Of a stretch of DNA of 64,000 bases, positions 56,865 to 64,000 are shown piece after piece. The stretch is from contig NZ_KE356561.1 in NCBI RefSeq assembly GCF_000415985.1, positions 2,450,289 through 2,514,288 on the forward strand. The letters run 5' to 3'. Source of the stretch: Haloquadratum walsbyi J07HQW2 (GTDB taxonomy: Archaea > Halobacteriota > Halobacteria > Halobacteriales > Haloferacaceae). How positions within the stretch are numbered: position 1 is the first letter of the stretch; each line of letters begins with the position of its first letter. The notes below the pieces were generated by a model. It had not been told where the DNA came from. It did no database searches and worked only from the letters and a program-made list of their open reading frames with translations. Both the position numbers and the translations under genes were made by a program.

Positions 56865-57335
56865 TCAGGATCCAATACCCGGACTTCCACCGGTCTCAGC
56901 TTCGAACCACCGCCATGCAGCGAGTGCGGCAGTAACCCCACCTGCGACAGCAAGTGCAATCCCACGGAATCCTAACTCAAATGCCCCGGGTGCTCCGCCA
57001 AAGAGATAAACAAGTCCGCTGCCGGAGAGCGTATAGATTATTCCGATACCAGTGAGTAAGTGGGTTGGTCCCCGAGCAAAACGCATCTCAACGAGAACAC
57101 CAGCAATACTTCGTCCGAAGAGAACAAGTCCACCAACAGCCACGGGGGTAAAATCAAAGAGCACGCCGATTTCTGCGGCAACGAGACCAAGTGGAACAAA
57201 TGCATGCCAAATGCCAGTCGCATCCGGATCTGGGTCCGGGTCCGGTCTTGCGTTATGACCAGAATCAATATCTCTGCCACTGGAAGAATTGGAACTGTGG
57301 CTGGTGCCTGAATCGCGTGAGGGAGTAAAATTCAT
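56865..57335 (-). CDS. Haloarchaeal membrane protein with Asp-Pro repeat
   Basis: 156 residues from the ATG at 57335 (MNFTPSRDSGTSHSSNSSSG). The cytoplasmic N terminus is Ser-rich, then PDPDPDPDA encoded by hexanucleotide repeats (57230-57246). Four hydrophobic helices follow (about 50-70, 72-90, 98-118 and 125-145), ending FEAETGGSPGIGS. A conserved haloarchaeal type by look, but I cannot name the family. It is divergent from the zinc-ribbon gene at 57516. Confidence 0.7.
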   Translation of the reverse strand: MNFTPSRDSGTSHSSNSSSGRDIDSGHNARPDPDPDPDATGIWHAFVPLGLVAAEIGVLFDFTPVAVGGLVLFGRSIAGVLVEMRFARGPTHLLTGIGIIYTLSGSGLVYLFGGAPGAFELGFRGIALAVAGGVTAALAAWRWFEAETGGSPGIGS

Positions 57336-57515
57336 TATTGATGCTATGATTTCGGCTGTCAAGACCATTGCGCGTGAATACGTGTGGCGAGTGTATTCAT
57401 CAATAATTGATCTAACAGCAAGCCGCCGAATTGGTTACATACTTTTACTTCGTTCAAATGGACTGATCCGAATGAGCGATAAGGATAAGTAATGGTAACG
57501 AATACCATGATGTGT

Positions 57516-57701
57516 ATGGCATCATCACCGTCCCCCGATGACGCACTGTTTGATCAGTTCCTCAGTGACCGTGGGCATGAGGTAGAGCCCGCTAGCTGGG
57601 AGGAATCGTATAATAAAAAACAGTGTCCTGACTGTGGTGCACTGCACGATACGTCAGCAACGGTGTGTTCTGTCTGTGAGTGGACTCCAGAGTCAGTCTA
57701 G
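57516..57701 (+). CDS. HVO_0416-type small zinc-ribbon protein
   Basis: 61 residues from the ATG at 57516 (MASSPSPDDALFDQFLSDRG); an ATG eight codons upstream is possible but is not conserved-looking. The zinc ribbon uses CPDC and CSVC pairs (CPDCGALHDTSATVCSVCEW). This matches a small haloarchaeal protein known as the HVO_0416 family, as I remember it. Role unknown. The UvrD-type helicase gene follows 120 bases downstream. Confidence 0.85.
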   Translation: MASSPSPDDALFDQFLSDRGHEVEPASWEESYNKKQCPDCGALHDTSATVCSVCEWTPESV

Positions 57702-57821
57702 TATTACTATTCACTCAAATAGAGTCACGAACGTCACTTCTGTTTAAATGAACCGTTATTCATATTCGCGATAAGTATAGAAGCACACGGTTTATCACTA
57801 ATAAAAGCGTATATACGTACA

Positions 57822-59678
57822 ATGAGCGATGCTGACCCGGGAGTGACCCGATTGTTTGGTGGTCCTGGCAGTGGGAAGACCACTGCGTTACTTGATGAGG
57901 TTGACGAGATTCTTGATGCGGATGATGTCACTATTCGTGATATCCTCGTTGTCTCGTATACACGGGCTGCAGCCGCAGAGGTGCGTGAACGACTTGCTGA
58001 ACGGCTTGACATTTCTCCGCGCGCGCTTCAGGGAAATGTGGCGACGATGCACGCCAAAGCCTATGAATTATTAGATCTCTCACGGAGTGATGTCGTCGAT
58101 GATAGCGATAAAGAGGAATTTTGTGAGGAGTATGGCATCGAATTCGAAGATAAGTATGGCGGTGCAGGTCGCCGAACAGCGCGATCGACAACGCTTGGGA
58201 ATAAAATTATTGCCACCAGTCAGTGGCTTCAGCGAACACGACGTGATGTAGCTGATTGGTATGACGTTCCATTTCAGTGGAATGTCGAAGAGGTTCGGCT
58301 TCCACCTGATATTGATCCAAATGCCCAGGAAGGAAACAAATACACACCAACATGGTCATCTGATGATGATCGTATCCATGTCCCAGATGTCATTCAGGCA
58401 TGGCGATCATACAAATCTGACCATGGAATGGTTGGATTCGCCGATATGCTTGAACGGGTGAAGCAGCGCTCACTTGTCCCGCAAGTAGATTATCTTGTGA
58501 TTGACGAATTTCAGGATATCACCACGCTACAGTACGATATCTATGAGGAATGGAAGCCAACTGTTGATCGCGTGCTCATCGCTGGTGACGATGATCAGGT
58601 TGTATATGCTTGGCAGGGAGCTGATCCAAATCTGTTACTTGATGCTGATCGCGATGAGGATGTTGTACTCCCGAATTCATACCGCCTCCCATCCAAGGTA
58701 CTTAGTGTTGTTAATCAAGAGATCCGACATATCGACAAGCGACAAGAGAAAGATCTTCACCCACGCAAGGAAGGGGGCAATGTTGAGGGAATCGAGTCCC
58801 CATCAATGCTTGATCTCGCACGTAATGTTCGTCACACCGTTGAGCGAGGCGACGGTGAAGAAACGTTAATGATCTTATTCCGTGCTCGATATCAGATGTT
58901 CCAGTTTATTGATGAATTCCTTCCGTTAGGAATGCCATTTTCGGCGCTCACTGACCAGCGGATGTGGACGGATCGTCTTACACAGTATGTTCACGGAATC
59001 GAACGATTTGATCGCGATGAGACGCTGACTGGACTTCAGGCACAACGACTTGCTGATATGTTTCAGACGTCTGCGTTTGGCACCAAAGAACGTGATGCAC
59101 TATTTGATTTCATCGATGATCAACAGGAAGCCGCTGACGTCGATGACTTAGCAAAAATATCCATTGAGCCCGATGTGATCTCTGATCATGCACCTTTCGC
59201 TCCGGATACAGCCGCAGCCGGTGACATGCTTAGGAAAGTGACCTCATTCCAGCGAAAATCTGTCGAGGCATATTTCAGTGGCGACTACCGCGGAATGGAC
59301 CCCAGCCAGGTTCGTGTCGGGACAATCCATTCTGCGAAGGGTCGTGAAGCAGATCATGTGTTTGTTGCGACTGATCTGACAGAAAAAGTCGTTGAGCAGA
59401 TGGCTGCATCTGTCGATGAAGATACAGTTCCCGGTGTTGATGAGTTTACATCACGAACCAATCCGGTACCTATTCTTACAGACAATGAACGGCGCGTATT
59501 TTATGTTGGCATGTCACGTGCCCGTGAACGACTCGTGTTACTTGAGAATCTTGTTGGAGGTGCACCAACCCTTCCAATTAGTGTCTTACTTCATAATGAG
59601 ACTCGTCATGAATCCGTTGATGACCTGCTTGCAGAGACTCAAGAGGAGTCAGTGCCAGCCCCTGAACCAGACGCGTGA
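57822..59678 (+). CDS. UvrD/Rep-family superfamily 1 DNA helicase
   Basis: 618 residues. Helicase motifs in order: Walker A GGPGSGKTTALLDE (near residue 14), VVSYTRAAAAEVRERLA (Ia), VIDEFQDITTLQYDI (II, DEFQD), LIAGDDDQVVYAWQGA (III), LPNSYRLPSKV (IV), VGTIHSAKGREADHVFVATDL (V) and VFYVGMSRARERLVLLE (VI). It is shorter than UvrD/PcrA (about 720), with a compact 2B region. A 3'-5' helicase in repair or recombination is likely by family. The C terminus is acidic (EPDA). DNA immediately downstream is non-coding debris. Confidence 0.93.
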   Translation: MSDADPGVTRLFGGPGSGKTTALLDEVDEILDADDVTIRDILVVSYTRAAAAEVRERLAERLDISPRALQGNVATMHAKAYELLDLSRSDVVDDSDKEEFCEEYGIEFEDKYGGAGRRTARSTTLGNKIIATSQWLQRTRRDVADWYDVPFQWNVEEVRLPPDIDPNAQEGNKYTPTWSSDDDRIHVPDVIQAWRSYKSDHGMVGFADMLERVKQRSLVPQVDYLVIDEFQDITTLQYDIYEEWKPTVDRVLIAGDDDQVVYAWQGADPNLLLDADRDEDVVLPNSYRLPSKVLSVVNQEIRHIDKRQEKDLHPRKEGGNVEGIESPSMLDLARNVRHTVERGDGEETLMILFRARYQMFQFIDEFLPLGMPFSALTDQRMWTDRLTQYVHGIERFDRDETLTGLQAQRLADMFQTSAFGTKERDALFDFIDDQQEAADVDDLAKISIEPDVISDHAPFAPDTAAAGDMLRKVTSFQRKSVEAYFSGDYRGMDPSQVRVGTIHSAKGREADHVFVATDLTEKVVEQMAASVDEDTVPGVDEFTSRTNPVPILTDNERRVFYVGMSRARERLVLLENLVGGAPTLPISVLLHNETRHESVDDLLAETQEESVPAPEPDA

Positions 59679-60194
59679 CAAATACGCCTGTTAAATGTAT
59701 TACTGACGCTACATTGTGCCGACGATCCGCAGATTGTCGTCCCGCCGATCAGAACACCTGCTGCGACTGCCATTGAACCTCATGGTGCAGTTGGGTTTGT
59801 TACTGTCAATACTACTGAAACCAAGTCCCCTCCAGCATCATTTCGATACCTAACTGCGATACCATCCACGAATGACAGTGCATACGTTCATACAAACTTA
59901 TAACCGGTAGTTTGAGCAGAATCAAAAGCAGCTAAATAGGCAGTGCGAACAGAATATTCTATCATCAGTGAGCAAATTAAATCTAATAACACAGAAATAA
60001 ATTATAACAAAATAACTGCTGTCAGCGATGCGCTTGGAACTAATGATATTAATTCAGATATAGCGATTTCAATTTAGTAGGTGTCCAAGCAGCGACTATC
60101 CTCGATTTGGCGCGGAGAAAAGACACAGAGAACACAGAAAAACCGGAAAATACAGACTGCATAGACACACAGACATTTTATCTCACAGCGACAA
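59679..60194. other. AT-rich debris between helicase and dead M24 gene
   Basis: No intact gene. Short protein-like pieces such as TAIEPHGAVGFVTVNTT near 59770 and SDAVKFE-like scraps occur, but they cannot be tied to a family. Probably eroded coding DNA. Confidence 0.4.
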
Positions 60195-61119
60195 TTTCAG
60201 ATGATAGCGCTGTGCGTTTTGAATAAGCAAGGCACACACTCCGATCAACATCAGCGGTAATAGATGCTCGTATTGAGAAAACTACTATTGAGCGTCGAGC
60301 GATTGAAATTGCACAGTCTGCAGGACTAGCAGCAATCGATCGGATTAACACACAACTCGCGGATGTGACTGTCACTAATGAGCAGGTAATGCTACAGGAA
60401 AATCAGTTACCACAAAACAACTTGAGCGAATGGCAGCTGCTGAAGTTGCTCGTCGCGGCGTCGACGATGGAGACTGTGCATCCGTATGTGTGATCGCAGC
60501 CGAGTCGATGATTGCAAGATTATCAAGAGACGCTCCAACAGGTTCAGTATCTTCAGTTCGAGTACGACCCGGTGTCCCAGTGCAAATTGGCGTCTGCCCG
60601 CGTTGTCCAAATGTATACCATGGACTTGTTTGGCGAACTATTGTTATTGAGAGTGAGGGCGGATAGGAGCGACGAGCACATATTGCTGTTGAGTCTGCAC
60701 TTGAGACAGCCGAGTCAGGAATATCACTCACAAGCATATATCAGGAGGCTCTCGCAGAACTTGCAGCCCTCGGATTTGATGTAACTGCATCTGATGATTC
60801 AAGCAAAAAGTCCGAACACGCTGATATTATGATGCATGGTATTAGATTATCACAACAAGAGTGTCCATACACTGACTCTGAGATAACACTGAAACCTGGG
60901 ACTGTCCTTGCGATCGCATCAGGAATATTTAATTTGAACCATGGTGGTGTTCGACTTTGTGATGTGATTATTATTGATGATGAGGGGGTTTCGATTGCTG
61001 GAGGCGAGGCTGATTCATCAGGTTGTGTGAATCGGTCGCTTACCGGGAATCGAGGAGAAAGCCCGTGCTTTCGCGCGGAGATGAATCCGACACCGACAAC
61101 CGATCAGACAAACCACTGA
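60195..61119 (+). pseudogene. Dead M24 family peptidase (Xaa-Pro dipeptidase-like)
   Basis: Segments in three frames line up with the M24 fold: TIERRAIEIAQSAGLAAIDR, then AAAEVARRGVDDGDCASVCV and RVRPGVPVQIGVCPRCPNVY. After a stop come ERRAHIAVESALETAESGIS, MMHGIRLSQQECPYTDSEIT and LKPGTVLAIASGIFN. In M24 enzymes the metal Asp in (V/I)D.G and the His in GHG.G are essential; here they read QIGV and HGIR, so the active site is lost. Several frameshifts, no start. The helicase gene is upstream. Confidence 0.72.
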
Positions 61120-61201
61120 CGATAGCACGACCTGATATTCCAACACAGTCTTATCTGCACCCATACGGTTAGCCGTGTACGGATTAACGCTCCGGGCGAG
61201 T

Positions 61202-61460
61202 CGAACCGTGTACCTCGCTGGTTGAATAGAATAGAATAGAATAGCCAGTCATGTTCAATGCTCGCTGTCTGCGAGGAGGAAGGCTCTTCTGACAGAGCTA
61301 CACGCGCTGGAACGCACACCATTGGTCACAACCCGGTGGCAACCTTCGAGGGGTCACGCAAACGCGAACGCGTATTTGAACCCCGAGCCCGAGGAACCGC
61401 GCGACCTGCAGATCCACTTTGTGGAATCCTCGCCCTTTAGAGCGAGGAGGATGTCAAACC
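61202..61460 (+). mobile_element. TnpB 3' end remnant with right-end hairpin
   Basis: The plus strand ends GAATCCTCGCCCTTTAGAGC then GAGGAGGATGTCAAAC, the right-end hairpin of the family at 20684 in the opposite orientation. The DNA before it is GC-rich and holds short repeats of ATAGA units (61225-61242). A frame reading EEEGSSDRATRAGTHT to DPLCGILAL may be the C terminus of a TnpB variant. No left end found within the window. Confidence 0.55.
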
Positions 61461-61573
61461 CACAGTATCTTCGGACGTATCGACATCGGATTCGATTTCA
61501 ACATACTGAAAATAATATAATCATTATGAGTGACAACTGTCAAGTTAGCTAAAATTCAACACATCTATCAACG

Positions 61574-62125
61574 ATGCGTATTGGATGTTGCTCAGATACA
61601 CACGATAATCTCAGATTAGCTCGAAGGGCTGTTGAGACGTTCATTGCTGCTGATGTTGACATGATCATTCACTGCGGTGATATCGTCTCACCATTTACTG
61701 CTTCAATTTTTGATACTGAGATACCGTTCCACGCTATCCGGGGGAATAACGATGGTGAGTGGGCAGTTGAATCAACAATCGAAGACTTCGAAAACGGGTC
61801 CGGGACGTATCATGGAGAAAGTGTCCATCTATCGTTTGAAACCACCGAGAACAACTCTAATTCAGAGATTGACATTGCCGTATATCACGGAACGAGCGAA
61901 CACCTTGTCGACGCACTACTCGAATGTGGACAGTATGACTACGTCCTCCGTGGGCATACACACAACCAAACGGTCGAAATGTCTGATAGCTCAGTCCATG
62001 TTAATCCAGGTGGACTTCCAATCTCAGGCGCTGATGATGCATACCATGTCGCAATCATTGATACAGACCATACAGTATCAACTGATGCGGTGACAGTTCA
62101 TACTATCAACAATAACAGCGATTAA
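61574..62125 (+). CDS. Metallophosphoesterase (YfcE/MJ0936 family)
   Basis: 183 residues. A compact phosphodiesterase with the two-metal site complete: CSDTHDN, HCGDIVSP, IRGNNDGEW, VYHGTSEHL and RGHTHNQ, then HVNPGGLPI. A family relative (MJ0936) hydrolyses phosphodiesters in vitro; the physiological target is unknown. It starts at the conserved MRIGCCSDTHDN. It follows transposon debris. Confidence 0.9.
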   Translation: MRIGCCSDTHDNLRLARRAVETFIAADVDMIIHCGDIVSPFTASIFDTEIPFHAIRGNNDGEWAVESTIEDFENGSGTYHGESVHLSFETTENNSNSEIDIAVYHGTSEHLVDALLECGQYDYVLRGHTHNQTVEMSDSSVHVNPGGLPISGADDAYHVAIIDTDHTVSTDAVTVHTINNNSD

Positions 62126-62202
62126 TCCAATATTATGCGTTATCGAATTGAATTAACCCTGCGTATCATCATAGCGTTTCTATCTCTTCAAGAGAATTTT
62201 GA

Positions 62203-63276
62203 TTAATCATCTGTAGCCTCAACTTCAGAGTGGTCAGTCTCGGCTACTCCTATCGGTGAGCCTGTAATCCCAACACCAAGCGTTCGGTTTGTCAATTCAA
62301 TGCTCTCAGCAGCTGTTGCTGACTCAGTCATCGCTCGGATTGCATCGATATTCTCTGGAATAACGTCTGATTCTTGATGAATTGCCTGGAAAAGGTACAG
62401 ATCACGACCTGAGATAGCAATTGATTCACCCCAAACACAGTTTTCCCAGATATCTCCTCGCGGACGCCCAGCATCGTGTGCGAAATCTTTGAGCTTTCCA
62501 GCACCGTCGATACCCATCCCCTCACTGATGACATAGATGCGAGATTCCTCCTCAAGCAGTTGCCGAACATGTGCTGCGGTTACATCGGATTTGAGCGTCA
62601 CATTGAGCGCATGTACGTGCATGAGTGTTGCTGGAACTTTTAGTCCAAGCGTATCAATCGCAAGGTCAGGAAAAATTGTCTTCACATCCGGACCGTGATG
62701 GGAGGGAATTGAAATTGGATCTGGAAGGATATCATTAATCGGACCTCGAGAATTTTGACTTGGATCACCACCGCGTCGGACAAGCGTCGTTCGAACCTGG
62801 TCAATCCCATACGCCTCCCAGAGGGGAGCAATAATCCGTGATAATCCAGTCGTGTTACATGAGACGACGCGAACGCTATCCGCTCCACGAGCCGCGTCGT
62901 AGTTTGCTCGAGCATTAAAACTCGCCTCAGCAATATCCGCATCTTCACCACCCTGGAAAATCGCTGAGGTCTCATATGACTCGTATAGTGATTTATTTTC
63001 CGCGCCAACTCCTGATGGTGTGCAATCAATCATGATATCAGCAGCCGCAACTAATTCATCAATCGCACCGGCAAGTTCAACCCCAGCATCTCCAAATAAC
63101 GGAGCGCGATCTGGAATTGCAGCATATATCTCATATCCGCGCTGATCAGCGGTGTGGGCCTCAAAATTCGGCTTTGTTTTCGCAACGCCGACGACCTCCA
63201 TGTCGGGTTGCAGCGAAACAGCGTCGGCGACACGTTTGCCGATTGTCCCATAGCCATTGATACCCACTCGTATCAT
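62203..63276 (-). CDS. gap: Glyceraldehyde-3-phosphate dehydrogenase, archaeal type II
   Basis: 357 residues, full length for the archaeal class. The cofactor site is [17 protein letters not shown]; the phosphate and catalytic region is [13 protein letters not shown] with the active-site Cys. [17 protein letters not shown] and [19 protein letters not shown] are type II hallmarks; the tail is acidic. It is unrelated in sequence to the bacterial-type GAPDH at 29533-30582. Halophiles can carry both, one for glycolysis and one for gluconeogenesis; assigning direction here needs expression data. Confidence 0.94.
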   Translation of the reverse strand: MIRVGINGYGTIGKRVADAVSLQPDMEVVGVAKTKPNFEAHTADQRGYEIYAAIPDRAPLFGDAGVELAGAIDELVAAADIMIDCTPSGVGAENKSLYESYETSAIFQGGEDADIAEASFNARANYDAARGADSVRVVSCNTTGLSRIIAPLWEAYGIDQVRTTLVRRGGDPSQNSRGPINDILPDPISIPSHHGPDVKTIFPDLAIDTLGLKVPATLMHVHALNVTLKSDVTAAHVRQLLEEESRIYVISEGMGIDGAGKLKDFAHDAGRPRGDIWENCVWGESIAISGRDLYLFQAIHQESDVIPENIDAIRAMTESATAAESIELTNRTLGVGITGSPIGVAETDHSEVEATDD

Positions 63277-63419
63277 TATTGTATAATCAACTAACCACGT
63301 GGATAATTATTTCGAAGATATCAGATAGAAATTAACTACTGGACGAGTACTGTGTTAGGTCAAGAATGGCAGCTATCATGACCCGAATCCATAACCCGAC
63401 GGCACCCTCATTATGCGAT

Positions 63420-64000
63420 ATGTCTAAATTTGAGTCTAAACTTGCTGCTGCGGCGACGACAGCCGTTGAAAAGTGTGCATCACTCAAACCTACGGAGTCA
63501 TGTGTTATTATCACGGATCACAACCGCCGTGCAATCGCCGATGCACTTTTTGATGCAGCACAGACAGTCACAGACACGGTCTCATTAATTCAATATCCTC
63601 CAGGCTCACAGCATGGCGAAGAGCCACCAGCCTTCGCTGCAACGGCGATGTCAAATGCGGATGTATTCTTTGCACCAACAACAAAAAGTATCAGTCACAC
63701 CCGAGCGCGCGGAGAAGCTTGTGATGCTGGGGCAAGAGGAGCAACGCTTCCTGGTATCACACAAGATGTCTTTACAGCAGGATTGGATGCTGATTATCAG
63801 ACAATCAGTGAGCACAGCCGCGATATTTATGAACAGGTTACGGATGCAGATGAGATACGTGTCACTTCACCTGCGGGAACAGATCTCAGAGTAACTCCCG
63901 GTGAACGAGAGTGGTATCAAGACACCGGATCCATTGACACTGCTGGAGCATTCTCAAATCTCCCTGCTGGAGAAGTATTCACCGCGCCGACAACCGCGAC
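63420..64000 (+). CDS. Aminopeptidase (M29/leucyl aminopeptidase type), 3' end outside window
   Basis: 193 codons in the window from the ATG at 63420 (MSKFESKLAAAATTAVEKC); an in-frame ATG at 63366 exists. Features include KPTESCVIITDHNRRAIADA, MSNADVFFAPTTKSISHTRA and RVTSPAGTDLRVTPGEREW, which match archaeal aminopeptidases of the thermophilic (M29-like) group. The metal-binding half lies past the window end. It is the intact peptidase nearest the dead M24 gene. Confidence 0.75.
   Translation, partial: MSKFESKLAAAATTAVEKCASLKPTESCVIITDHNRRAIADALFDAAQTVTDTVSLIQYPPGSQHGEEPPAFAATAMSNADVFFAPTTKSISHTRARGEACDAGARGATLPGITQDVFTAGLDADYQTISEHSRDIYEQVTDADEIRVTSPAGTDLRVTPGEREWYQDTGSIDTAGAFSNLPAGEVFTAPTTA

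Overview
The window reads as a haloarchaeal chromosome segment. Proteins are strongly acidic, with Asp/Glu-rich tails and linkers. Archaeal information-processing genes are present (L15e, L10e, Rio2, Rli1/ABCE1, thermosome, NucS, endonuclease IV, type-4 UDG, UbaA), and halophile-specific families such as CdrS, CdrL, DUF5786 and the HVO_0416-type zinc ribbon also occur. The DNA is visibly AT-rich for a haloarchaeon and has loose intergenic spaces full of decaying genes and transposon scraps. That points to Haloquadratum or a close relative; this is inference, not a database result. No rRNA, tRNA, CRISPR array or replication origin could be supported.

Layout. 1-8.4 kb: a partial 2-keto-3-deoxygluconate kinase gene, then Nudix-mutL, a two-gene membrane operon of unknown role, and mutS broken by one missing base. 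8.6-16.6 kb: esterase, ubaA, rpl15e (preceded by a cryptic GC-rich micro-ORF), rio2, aldehyde dehydrogenase, nfo and a methyltransferase. 16.8-22.7 kb: a gene-less TnpB-derived element; the division cluster cdrL-cdrS-ftsZ2; then a decayed MinD-like gene and a second dead gene split by a degenerate IS1341-type tnpB element. 22.8-31.2 kb: small proteins, a hotdog thioesterase, RNase FAU-1, a PrsW-type protease, riboflavin synthase, pgk-gap and Hsp20. 31.5-38.3 kb: RimK-like ligase, L10e, NucS, VanZ-like protein, cold-shock protein, thermosome, alanine dehydrogenase-type gene and a 50-codon ORF. 38.3-47.2 kb: a second gene-less TnpB element with a large pentanucleotide tract, pheA, hisH, a collapsed element, phnDCE, type-4 UDG, DUF99, an MBL hydrolase and a HAD phosphatase. 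47.3-59.7 kb: UPF0146/archaemetzincin, Rli1 with an EMC6-like protein, PIN-ATPase-KH, two peptidases, a zinc ribbon and a UvrD-type helicase. 59.7-64 kb: a dead M24 peptidase and tnpB scrap, a phosphodiesterase, archaeal type II GAPDH and the start of an aminopeptidase gene.

Themes. DNA repair is dense: MutS/MutL, NucS, Endo IV, UDG and a UvrD helicase. mutS alone carries a lesion, while the independent NucS/EndoMS gene is intact. Two unrelated GAPDHs, one of them beside pgk, suggest separate catabolic and gluconeogenic triose-phosphate routes.

The least described feature is a set of TnpB-derived hairpin elements, several without any gene. They range from a full-length dead copy to a hairpin of about 50 bp made of the two outer arms. 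Their interiors have filled with pentanucleotide repeats. A second, different hairpin family is scattered in five copies, and one copy supplies the last codons and the stop of a host gene.
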